A DNA stretch of 21,681 nt, taken from contig DKVO01000034.1 in NCBI GenBank assembly GCA_002491245.1, positions 1,220 to 22,900 on the forward strand. The letters run 5' to 3'. Below the pieces are notes generated by a model that ran no database searches, was not told the DNA's origin, and saw nothing but the letters and a program-made list of their open reading frames with translations. The stretch comes from Porphyromonadaceae bacterium UBA7176. Lineage in GTDB: Bacteria; Bacteroidota; Bacteroidia; Bacteroidales; Muribaculaceae. Below, in pieces: positions 1 to 6,567 of the stretch (position 1 is its first letter; the number at the start of each line of letters is the position of its first letter). The translations under genes and the position numbers were made by a program.

Positions 1-979
1 CTCGATGATGAACTACTTCCTTCCCCTCCAGGGCATCGCTTCGATGCACTGCTCGGCCAACACCGACAAGAACGGCGAGAACACCGCTATCTTCTTCGGT
101 CTCTCCGGCACAGGCAAGACTACCCTTTCGACCGACCCCAAACGTCTCCTTATCGGTGACGACGAACACGGTTGGGACGACAACGGCGTGTTCAACTTCG
201 AAGGTGGCTGCTATGCAAAGGTTATCAACCTCGACAAAGAGAGCGAGCCCGATATCTACAACGCTATCCGTCGCGGCGCCCTCCTCGAGAACGTCACTGT
301 TGACGCAGAAGGCAAGATCGACTTCGCTGATAAGAGCGTGACCGAGAACACCCGTGTTAGCTATCCTATCGATTATATCGAGAATATCGTTAAGCCCATC
401 AGCCACGGTCCTGCTGCGAAGAATGTAATCTTCCTGTCGGCCGACGCCTTCGGTGTGCTTCCTCCCGTATCGATCCTCAACGCCGAGCAGACCAAGTACT
501 ACTTCCTGAGCGGCTTCACCGCTAAGCTTGCCGGTACTGAGCGCGGTATCACCGAGCCTACCCCCACTTTCTCGGCATGCTTCGGCCAGGCTTTCCTTGA
601 GCTCCACCCCACCAAATACGCTGAAGAACTCGTTAAGCGTATGCAGCAGTCGGGTGCCAAGGCTTATCTGGTGAACACCGGTTGGAACGGTACTGGCAAA
701 CGTATCTCGATCAAGGATACACGCGGTATCATCGACGCTATCCTCGACGGTGCTATCCTGAAGGCTCCCACCAAGACCCTGCCTATCTTCGACTTCGAAA
801 TCCCGACCGAACTCCCCGGCGTAGATCCCAAGATCCTCGATCCGCGCGATACCTACGCAAATCCGGAAGAGTGGACCAAGAAGGCCGAAGACCTCGCTTC
901 GCGTTTCATCAAGAACTTCAAGAAGTATGAGAACAACGAGGCCGGCAAGGCTCTCGTTGCCGCAGGCCCGAAGCTCTAA
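1..979 (+). CDS. pckA: Phosphoenolpyruvate carboxykinase (ATP), 3' part
   Basis: Cytosolic PEP carboxykinase, converting oxaloacetate plus ATP to PEP and CO2 (or the reverse, CO2-fixing direction often used by fermenting Bacteroidota). The reading frame is already open at the left edge (frame of base 2), so the N-terminal part, roughly 210 residues by comparison with the usual ~535-540, lies outside. Seen: the P-loop GLSGTGKTT encoded at about 98-124, followed by the kinase motif GDDEHGWDD that is diagnostic of ATP-type PEPCK, then the conserved lid/C-terminal region with NTGWNGTGKRI. The stop TAA is at 977-979 and is followed 21 nt later by a strong terminator, so the gene ends its transcription unit. 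Codon choice is strongly biased (ctc, atc, ggt, cgt), as expected for an abundant central-metabolism enzyme. The identification is firm; the start cannot be seen. Confidence 0.97.
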   Translation, partial: SMMNYFLPLQGIASMHCSANTDKNGENTAIFFGLSGTGKTTLSTDPKRLLIGDDEHGWDDNGVFNFEGGCYAKVINLDKESEPDIYNAIRRGALLENVTVDAEGKIDFADKSVTENTRVSYPIDYIENIVKPISHGPAAKNVIFLSADAFGVLPPVSILNAEQTKYYFLSGFTAKLAGTERGITEPTPTFSACFGQAFLELHPTKYAEELVKRMQQSGAKAYLVNTGWNGTGKRISIKDTRGIIDAILDGAILKAPTKTLPIFDFEIPTELPGVDPKILDPRDTYANPEEWTKKAEDLASRFIKNFKKYENNEAGKALVAAGPKL

Positions 980-1000
980 TCGTTAAGAAATAAGGTAAAT

Positions 1001-1044
1001 AACAAGCCCTGTCCGGCGTTAAATTGTCGACAGGGCTTGTTTTT
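1001..1044 (+). terminator. Intrinsic terminator after pckA
   Basis: A perfect 13-bp inverted repeat (1001-1013 with 1029-1041) with a 15-nt loop is directly followed by more T, making a run of five T at 1040-1044. It lies 21 nt after the pckA stop and separates pckA from the lipoprotein gene. Confidence 0.88.
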
Positions 1045-1098
1045 GGCAAGAACCGCGAGTATTTGTCGCGGATTTATATTGATCATTAACTGGTTTTT

Positions 1099-2232
1099 AT
1101 GAAAATTCTGAAATGTATTGTTGCGGCGGCAATGATTGCAGGTTTGTCGTCGTGTAAAGATGATGAACCGGAAATACTGGGTTCGGATACAGAGACTGTG
1201 CCGGAGGCTGTCGCTTCTGACGGTGGCAGCTATGCCGGTTTCTATCTTCTCAACGAGGGTAATATGGGCTCGAACAAGTGTACGCTTGACTACTATGATT
1301 ATGCCCGTCACACGTATATCCGCAATATCTATGCAGAGCGCAACCCTGAGGCAGTGCTTGAGCTTGGCGATTCGGGCAACGATATGGCAATTTATGGCGA
1401 CCGTCTGTATATCGTTGTGACAGGCAGTCACAAGGTAGAGGTGCTTGATGCGCGTACGGCCCGACGCATCGGTCAAATCGATATTTCTTCGCCTCGCCGT
1501 ATCGCTTTCGACGGCCGTTATGGATACGTGACGAGCCATGTGGGAGGCGATGGCGACAAAGGTTCGCTCGTGCGTTTTAATCTCGAGACACTGAAAACCG
1601 ACGGTTCGTTGGGCGTGGGATACTGCCCCGAGGGTGTTGTCGAACGCGAAGGCATGCTCTATGTGGCTAATTCGCAGCACTACGGACTCGGTGTTTTCGA
1701 CAACACAGTGAGTGTCGTCGATGCCGCAACCTGGTCGCTTGATTATACGATTGAGGCAGAGGTCAATCTTTGTCATCTGCTTTTTGACCAGTACGGCCAA
1801 CTGTGGGCTAACTCCAAGGGTAATTATGCCGATGTGACTTCGTGCCTGCTGTGTATCCGCAAGGATGCTTCCGGCCGTTATGGCGAGGTTCAGAAGTACG
1901 ATATTCCTGTGGAGAACATGGTTTTCGGCAAGAACCGCATCTATTATTACAGCATGACTTATGATGCGTCGTGGAATGCTGTCGCCGCTTATGGCGCTGT
2001 GACACCGTCGACCAATCCCGAAGCCATGCAACGGACAGAGTTTACCGGTGAACATATGCCTCAGACGCCTTATTGCATGGCTATTAACCCCGATACGCAG
2101 CAGTTCTATATAACTGATGCCAAGAATTACACTTCGTCGGGCACGCTCAGCAGCTTCGATAAGACCGGCAAGTACAAATGGAGCGTTACGACAGGAGACA
2201 TCCCCGGCCATATCGCTTTTCTGAAAAAGTAA
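1099..2232 (+). CDS. Surface-type beta-propeller lipoprotein, DUF5074/YncE-like, BtuG-related
   Basis: A 377-residue lipoprotein. The N-terminus is a type II signal peptide with the lipobox LSSC, so Cys19 is the probable lipidated residue. It is followed by KDDE, an acidic stretch like the lipoprotein export signal that sends Bacteroidota lipoproteins to the cell surface. The mature part reads as repeated beta-propeller blades (for example FYLLNEGNMGSNKCTLDYYD, then SHKVEVLDARTARRIGQIDI, then a GYVTSHVGG blade). The LNEGNMGSN / RNIYAERNP / LGDSGNDMAIYG signature matches, from memory, the DUF5074 proteins that include the surface cobalamin-binding BtuG of Bacteroides. No btuB or other cobalamin gene is adjacent, so the ligand is unknown. 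The gene is flanked by terminators and appears monocistronic. I found no clear TAnnTTTG promoter in the 54 nt between the pckA terminator and the ATG. Propeller lipoprotein: confident. Vitamin B12 role: tentative. Confidence 0.82.
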   Translation: MKILKCIVAAAMIAGLSSCKDDEPEILGSDTETVPEAVASDGGSYAGFYLLNEGNMGSNKCTLDYYDYARHTYIRNIYAERNPEAVLELGDSGNDMAIYGDRLYIVVTGSHKVEVLDARTARRIGQIDISSPRRIAFDGRYGYVTSHVGGDGDKGSLVRFNLETLKTDGSLGVGYCPEGVVEREGMLYVANSQHYGLGVFDNTVSVVDAATWSLDYTIEAEVNLCHLLFDQYGQLWANSKGNYADVTSCLLCIRKDASGRYGEVQKYDIPVENMVFGKNRIYYYSMTYDASWNAVAAYGAVTPSTNPEAMQRTEFTGEHMPQTPYCMAINPDTQQFYITDAKNYTSSGTLSSFDKTGKYKWSVTTGDIPGHIAFLKK

Positions 2233-2253
2233 TATAGCTCGGATTATAACAAT

Positions 2254-2289
2254 CAACGCCCGGCCTGATATGTCAAGCCGGGCGCGTTG
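2254..2289. terminator. Hairpin between convergent genes, likely bidirectional terminator
   Basis: Left arm 2254-2264 pairs with right arm 2277-2289 (6 bp G+C-rich inner stem plus 5 bp outer stem, separated by a 2-nt bulge on the right). It sits between the lipoprotein stop (2232) and the pyrC stop (2315). T tracts on either side are weak, so termination efficiency is uncertain. Confidence 0.55.
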
Positions 2290-2314
2290 TATATCTCTTG
2301 GTTATTCTCAGTCC

Positions 2315-3601
2315 TTACTTAGCAATGATTGCTTTTGCTGTATGGGCAAGAGTGCGTCCGGCGAACGGAGTCCAACCGCAGGGGCTTATGACGTCGGTAT
2401 CGGTGATTGTGTACGGATCGACTGGAGATATCATTGTGAAATCGGCCGGCGCTCCTGGTGTGAGTGAGCCATAGTTTCCGAGGCCGGGTATACCGAGGCC
2501 CGGACGACCGAAAACATCGGCTACGCCGGCACTCATCCTTGTCACCACAAGATCAAGAGGCAGGAATGAAAGGAGCAGGGGAACGGCAAACTGTATTGAC
2601 GGCGCTCCTGAAGCGGCCGTGAGGGCACCACCTTGTTTCTCGGACAGGAGATGTGGGGCGTGGTCGGTGGCGATAGTGTCGATGCGCCCGTCGGCGAGGG
2701 CCTTGCGAAGCTCTTCGGCATCGTCGGGGGTCTTTATGGCAGGATTGATTTTGTGCAGACCCGAGCGATGGGCTTCGTCGGCCAGATACGGATCGAGATA
2801 CATGGGTGTTGTTTCGGCTGTTATCTGTTTGCCAGATGTTGGTCCGGTGCCGAGAAGTTCCCTTGCCTCACGAGCTGTGCTGATGTGGGCTATATGCAAG
2901 TGAGCGCCTGTGCGCAGCGCCATCTCCACGGCAGCTGCCGTAGACCGGAGGCAGGCTTCTCCGGAGCGTATGCGGTGGTGCTCGGCGACGGGGACGGCTT
3001 CACGGCTGCCATATCTGGCGACAGCTGCTGCAGTATTGTCGGCGATCACGTTGTTGTCCTCTGCATGGACAACCGCCGGAAGGCCATTATCGGCACACCA
3101 GCGGAGAACGTCGTCGAGTTCGCTGCCTGCCGGGGCGTGCATCGCTCCGGTGGAGGTGCCGAGAAATATCTTTATACCAGGGGTGTCGCCCTGTCGCAGT
3201 TTCTTCAGCTCAGACATGCATCCCGGGGTTGCTCCGAAGAAGGCGTGGTAGTGTACGGCCGAAGTGTTGCGGCCGAGTTCGTTTTTGGCTCTCAGAGCCT
3301 CGACAGTTGTCGTGGCCGGAGAAGTGTTGGGCATGTCGAAGACTGTAGTGATACCTCCGGCTGCGGCAGCCCTGCTCTCTGAAGCTATTGTGGCTTTGTA
3401 TTCGAGGCCGGGTTCGCGGAAATGGACGTGGGAGTCGATAAGCCCGGGAGCGATGTATGCACCTCCAGCGTCAAGTTTCTCACCTGATATGCCGGCCGGA
3501 GCATCGCCTGTTCCGGTCTCGGTTATCGAGGAGCCGTCGGTTTTGATCCAACCACGGCGTATACCGTCGCGGTCGACAAGGATTGCGTTATAAATAAACA
3601 T
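2315..3601 (-). CDS. pyrC: Dihydroorotase, class I
   Basis: Third step of de novo pyrimidine synthesis: reversible cyclisation of N-carbamoyl-aspartate to dihydroorotate, in the cytosol. The 428-residue length fits class I enzymes of the amidohydrolase superfamily. Visible metal and active-site motifs in order: HVHFREPG with His58/His60; DMPNT near 89-93; KIFLG around Lys144; VVHAED with His179; HIAHIST with His239; and ATDHAPH with Asp313. The segment AETTPMYL replaces the commoner TPHHL, but that position is not a metal ligand. The ATG at 3601 overlaps the last 14 nt of the upstream glycosyltransferase gene, implying translational coupling on one minus-strand transcript. The gene ends at a hairpin shared with the convergent lipoprotein gene. 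Confidence 0.95.
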   Translation of the reverse strand: MFIYNAILVDRDGIRRGWIKTDGSSITETGTGDAPAGISGEKLDAGGAYIAPGLIDSHVHFREPGLEYKATIASESRAAAAGGITTVFDMPNTSPATTTVEALRAKNELGRNTSAVHYHAFFGATPGCMSELKKLRQGDTPGIKIFLGTSTGAMHAPAGSELDDVLRWCADNGLPAVVHAEDNNVIADNTAAAVARYGSREAVPVAEHHRIRSGEACLRSTAAAVEMALRTGAHLHIAHISTAREARELLGTGPTSGKQITAETTPMYLDPYLADEAHRSGLHKINPAIKTPDDAEELRKALADGRIDTIATDHAPHLLSEKQGGALTAASGAPSIQFAVPLLLSFLPLDLVVTRMSAGVADVFGRPGLGIPGLGNYGSLTPGAPADFTMISPVDPYTITDTDVISPCGWTPFAGRTLAHTAKAIIAK

Positions 3602-4352
3602 CGGGTTTCTTTTTGAAAAGACTGTTCCACTTCAAGCGGATTACACCGAACACTGCTTCGCCGAATATTCCGGAGTTCATCTTGCTTGTGCCAAGGACAC
3701 GATTTACAAAGATGATAGGCACTTCGACGACTTTGAAACCGTATTGCCAGGCTGTGAACTTCATCTCGATCTGGAAAGCGTATCCCTTGAACTTGATCTT
3801 GTCGAGCTGCATGTTCTCGAGCACTCTTCTGCGGTAGCAGACAAATCCTGCCGTGGTGTCGTGGACCGGCATACGGGTGATGAGGCGGACGTATTTTGAG
3901 GCGTAGAACGACATGAGCACGCGTCCCATAGGCCAGTTTACGACGTTTACACCTGTGACATATCGCGAGCCTACGACGACGTCGGCTCCGTTTTCGTCGG
4001 CCTCTCGTCTCAAACGGACAAGGTCGGCCGGGTTGTGAGAGAAGTCGGCATCCATCTCGCAGATGTAGCTGTAGCCTTTAGCCAGACAATGCCGGAAGCC
4101 TTCGATGTATGCGGTGCCGAGTCCGAGTTTTCCTGGGCGCTCTATGATGTCGACACGTCCGGGATGTTCTGCGATTTTTGCCTTGACAATATCGGCAGTG
4201 CCGTCTGGGGAATTGTCGTCGATGACCAGAATGTCGAACCGTACGGGCAGAGCGAGGACTGCGTCGATAATTGCGGCGGCATTTTCGGCCTCGTTGTACA
4301 TCGGGATAATCACCGCGGCATCGCTGCGGAGGTTTGGATTGGCTTCTTGCAT
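3588..4352 (-). CDS. GT2 glycosyltransferase, polyprenol monophosphomannose synthase-like
   Basis: Family GT2 enzyme of 254 residues resembling DPM1-type synthases, which move mannose from GDP-mannose to a polyprenyl phosphate at the cytosolic face of the membrane. Seen: start of the fold IIPMYNEAENA (15-25), nucleotide-binding DDNSPDGT (45-52), the DxD-like metal motif DAD at 101-103 followed by FSH, and VVGSRY (126-131). The C-terminal membrane helices present in two-domain homologues are absent, so it is the short, soluble or peripheral type. The ATG at 4352 lies 20 nt behind a TAATTTTG box. The 3' end overlaps pyrC by 14 nt. The product could feed protein O-glycosylation or envelope glycans. 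The family is firm; the exact sugar and acceptor are inferred from similarity to the DPM1 type. Confidence 0.88.
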   Translation of the reverse strand: MQEANPNLRSDAAVIIPMYNEAENAAAIIDAVLALPVRFDILVIDDNSPDGTADIVKAKIAEHPGRVDIIERPGKLGLGTAYIEGFRHCLAKGYSYICEMDADFSHNPADLVRLRREADENGADVVVGSRYVTGVNVVNWPMGRVLMSFYASKYVRLITRMPVHDTTAGFVCYRRRVLENMQLDKIKFKGYAFQIEMKFTAWQYGFKVVEVPIIFVNRVLGTSKMNSGIFGEAVFGVIRLKWNSLFKKKPDVYL

Positions 4353-4372
4353 GTGTTGCGTTGTTTGTCTGA

Positions 4373-4380
4373 CAAAATTA
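4373..4380 (-). promoter_or_regulatory. -7 promoter box of the GT2-pyrC unit
   Basis: On the minus strand the sequence TAATTTTG matches the Bacteroidota -7 consensus TAnnTTTG exactly and ends 20 nt before the ATG of the glycosyltransferase. No good TTTG -33 element is present at the expected distance (only a T-rich stretch at 4397-4400), so support rests on the -7 box and its position. Confidence 0.5.
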
Positions 4381-4421
4381 ACAATTAGGAACCAGTAAAA
4401 GCGCCCGGCAGGTGTTAAAAA

Positions 4422-4442
4422 ATATTTCGGGTAGCGAAATAT
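4422..4442. repeat. 8-5-8 inverted repeat in the divergent promoter region
   Basis: Arms atatttcg (4422-4429) and cgaaatat (4435-4442) are perfect reverse complements around a 5-nt spacer. It lies about 40 bp upstream of the GT2 -7 box and about 115 bp upstream of the rimP -33 element. An operator for a dimeric regulator is possible. The AT-rich arms would form only a weak RNA hairpin and no T tract follows. Confidence 0.55.
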
Positions 4443-4557
4443 GCGGATAATGGCGTATATTGTGCAAAATATAGGATATTACTATAGTTAACTAAGTATA
4501 ATTATATATAATAATAATTAATAGAAAGACCAACAGCAGGTAAAGCTATTGTAAATG

Positions 4558-4589
4558 TTTGAAAATACGGTAAAAAATTAGTAATTTTG
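4558..4589 (+). promoter_or_regulatory. Promoter of the rimP-nusA-infB operon
   Basis: A TTTG -33 element (4558-4561) and a perfect -7 box TAATTTTG (4582-4589) are separated by 20 bp, the arrangement known for the primary sigma factor of Bacteroides and relatives. Transcription would begin near 4595, giving a leader of about 60 nt that contains the hairpin at 4604-4632. Confidence 0.75.
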
Positions 4590-4603
4590 CATTACATCTT
4601 CGC

Positions 4604-4632
4604 AGAGGAGGGGGCGGCAAGCTTCCTCCTCT
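4604..4632 (+). promoter_or_regulatory. Leader hairpin upstream of rimP
   Basis: Arms agaggagg (4604-4611) and cctcctct (4625-4632) are perfectly complementary, with a 13-nt G-rich loop. The hairpin is in the predicted 5' UTR and ends 22 nt before the rimP ATG. Only a short, interrupted U stretch follows (4632-4638), so it looks more like an mRNA-stability or attenuation element than a full terminator. Confidence 0.5.
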
Positions 4633-4654
4633 TTATTTGGGGGTGTATGAAAGT

Positions 4655-5140
4655 ATGATAGATAAAGAATTATTGCAACAGACTGTTGTCGGCGCTATGG
4701 CCGGCAGCGACCTTTTTTTGGTCGATATCAAGGTGAGCGGCGATAACGATATCACTGTGGAGGTCGACAGTGCCACCGGTGTGGATATCGAAGCGTGTGC
4801 GACGATCACCCGTGCGGTTGAGGCTGTCTTCGACCGTGATGCCGAAGATTATTCGCTTGAGGTCGGTTCGGCCGGTCTTACTTCGCCGATGCGCGTGCGT
4901 GGCCAGTTTGACAAGAACGTGGGCAACGATGTCGAGGTCCTCACCAAGGACGGCCGCAAGCTTCATGGTGTGCTTGCCGAGGTTGCTGAGGGCGGTCTTG
5001 CCGATACCGATGTCGACTTCACCGTTGAGACCTCAGTCAAGGTCAAAGAGCCCGGGGCCAAACGTCCCGTGACGAAAACAGAGGCCGTACGCCTTAATTC
5101 AAACGATTGTAAATACGTAAAATACGATTTGAAATTTTAA
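4655..5140 (+). CDS. rimP: Ribosome maturation factor RimP
   Basis: RimP binds the 30S precursor and helps mature the S12/S5 region of the small subunit. The 161-residue protein starts MIDKELLQQ and carries the family pattern GSDLFLVDIKV (N-terminal alpha/beta domain) and the highly characteristic YSLEVGSAGLTSP (about 66-78). A C-terminal SH3-like domain follows with VEVLTKDGRKLHGVL. I chose the ATG at 4655 rather than the in-frame TTG at 4637, because Bacteroidota RimP proteins begin at this point and a purine-rich gggggtg lies just upstream. It is the first gene of the operon; nusA begins 60 nt later, the classic bacterial rimP-nusA-infB order. Confidence 0.95.
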   Translation: MIDKELLQQTVVGAMAGSDLFLVDIKVSGDNDITVEVDSATGVDIEACATITRAVEAVFDRDAEDYSLEVGSAGLTSPMRVRGQFDKNVGNDVEVLTKDGRKLHGVLAEVAEGGLADTDVDFTVETSVKVKEPGAKRPVTKTEAVRLNSNDCKYVKYDLKF

Positions 5141-5200
5141 GAGCTCGCTTATCGCATTAAATTGTAAACCGAGAACTTAACGCAAAATAAAGATAAAGCA

Positions 5201-6481
5201 ATGGCAAGAAAAGAGGACACCCCGAATATGGTCGAGCAGTTCGCCGAGTTCAAAGAACTGAAAAATATAGACAAGACCACGATGATCAGTGTGTTGGAGG
5301 AGTCGTTCCGCAACGTGCTGGCCAAAATGTTCGGCACAGATGAGAACCTCGACGTAATCCTCAACCCGGACAAAGGAGACGTGCAGATATTCCAGAACCT
5401 GCAGGTTGTTCCCGATGGCGAAGTGGAGAACCCGAACCTTCAGATATCGCTCAGCGATGCCCGGGCCGACGACGACCCCGAGGCAGAAGTCGGCGAGGAG
5501 CACACACGTGAGATTTTCTTTGAGAAATTCGGCCGCCGCGCTATCCTCAACTTGCGTCAGACTCTTCAGAGCCGTATCCTCGACCTCCAGAAAGAGGCTG
5601 TGTTCAATAAATTCAAAGAGCTCGAAGGTCAGCTCGTCACCGGCGAGGTTTATCAGACCTGGAGTCGCGAGACTCTGTTGCTCGATGACGAAAAAAATGA
5701 GTTGCTTCTACCCAAAAGCGAATCTATTCCCGGCGACTTCTTCCGTAAGGGCGAGACTGTCCGCGCCGTGATATCGAATGTAGACAACAAGAACAACAAT
5801 CCCAAGATTACAGTCAGCCGCACCAACAACCTGTTCCTCATCCGTCTTTTCGAGCTTGAGGTTCCCGAAATACACGACGGCCTGATCAATATCCGCGCCG
5901 TAGCCCGTATCCCGGGAGAGCGTGCCAAGATTGCCGTGGAGAGCTACGACGACCGTATCGATCCGGTAGGCGCCTGTGTGGGTGTCAAGGGTTCGCGTAT
6001 ACACGGTATCGTGCGTGAATTGCGCAACGAAAATATCGACGTGATTTGCTACACCAACAATTCGTCGCTCTTCATCCAACGAGCTCTTTCTCCTGCCAAG
6101 ATATCGACAATCCGTCTTGACGAGGAAGCGAAGAAGGCCGAGGTGTTCCTGCGCCCGGAAGAGGTGTCGCTCGCTATCGGCAAGAACGGCCACAACATCA
6201 AACTGGCTACGATGCTTACTGGCTATGAAATAGACGTATACCGCGATACCGAGATGATTTATGAGGATGATATCTTCCTCGACGATTTCCGTGACGAGCT
6301 CGATGGCTGGGTGATCGACGCGCTGAAGAATATCGGCTGCGTCACTGCCAAGAGCGTGCTCAATACTCCCCGTGAAATCCTTATCGAGAAATCGGACCTT
6401 GAAGACGGCACAATCGACGAAGTGCTCGAGGTATTGCGTCGGGAATATGAGGAGGAAGACGGCGGCGAGACAGCCGAATAA
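5201..6481 (+). CDS. nusA: Transcription termination/antitermination factor NusA
   Basis: NusA binds RNA polymerase at the exit channel and modulates pausing, intrinsic termination and antitermination of rRNA transcription. The 426-residue protein shows the N-terminal polymerase-binding domain (about 10-135), an S1 domain (about 142-208, LVTGEVYQTW to PKITVSRTN), KH1 with ACVGVKGSRIHGI (258-270) and KH2 with LAIGKNGHNIKLA (324-336). A helix-hairpin-type segment follows around 368-412, then an acidic tail. The duplicated acidic repeats of the E. coli protein are absent, as is usual outside Proteobacteria. It lies second in the operon, 60 nt after rimP and 86 nt before infB. The nusA-infB gap contains a small GC-rich hairpin (6498-6511). 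Confidence 0.97.
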   Translation: MARKEDTPNMVEQFAEFKELKNIDKTTMISVLEESFRNVLAKMFGTDENLDVILNPDKGDVQIFQNLQVVPDGEVENPNLQISLSDARADDDPEAEVGEEHTREIFFEKFGRRAILNLRQTLQSRILDLQKEAVFNKFKELEGQLVTGEVYQTWSRETLLLDDEKNELLLPKSESIPGDFFRKGETVRAVISNVDNKNNNPKITVSRTNNLFLIRLFELEVPEIHDGLINIRAVARIPGERAKIAVESYDDRIDPVGACVGVKGSRIHGIVRELRNENIDVICYTNNSSLFIQRALSPAKISTIRLDEEAKKAEVFLRPEEVSLAIGKNGHNIKLATMLTGYEIDVYRDTEMIYEDDIFLDDFRDELDGWVIDALKNIGCVTAKSVLNTPREILIEKSDLEDGTIDEVLEVLRREYEEEDGGETAE

Positions 6482-6567
6482 GTCTGCCACCTTTCCAGCC
6501 GCCACAGCGGCAACCGCATACTCCGTGAGCCATTAACAGTTTATAAGAAAAAGGAATAAAACAATAT

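Larger units (their letters stand above)
4353..4654. other. Divergent regulatory intergenic region
   Basis: This 302-bp AT-rich gap separates the minus-strand GT2-pyrC unit from the plus-strand rimP-nusA-infB operon. It contains a -7 box for each direction, an 8-5-8 inverted repeat and a leader hairpin, each listed separately. The 4443-4550 stretch is low-complexity A/T (for example tata/ataat runs around 4490-4522) and holds no reading frame or RNA gene that I can recognise. The rimP-nusA leader of enterobacteria carries a tRNA-fMet gene; none is present here. Confidence 0.7.

Noticed and set aside
1045..1098. Cobalamin riboswitch before the BtuG-like gene
   Set aside because: Only 54 nt separate the pckA terminator from the ATG, too short for the aptamer, and no B12-box-like sequence is present.
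976..2256. 426-codon minus-strand frame opposite the lipoprotein gene
   Set aside because: The plus-strand frame has a lipoprotein signal and propeller repeats and lies between matching terminators; the antisense translation has no recognisable motif.
4637..4654. TTG start that would lengthen RimP by six residues
   Set aside because: The family N-terminus begins at the ATG at 4655, and the TTG immediately follows the leader hairpin.
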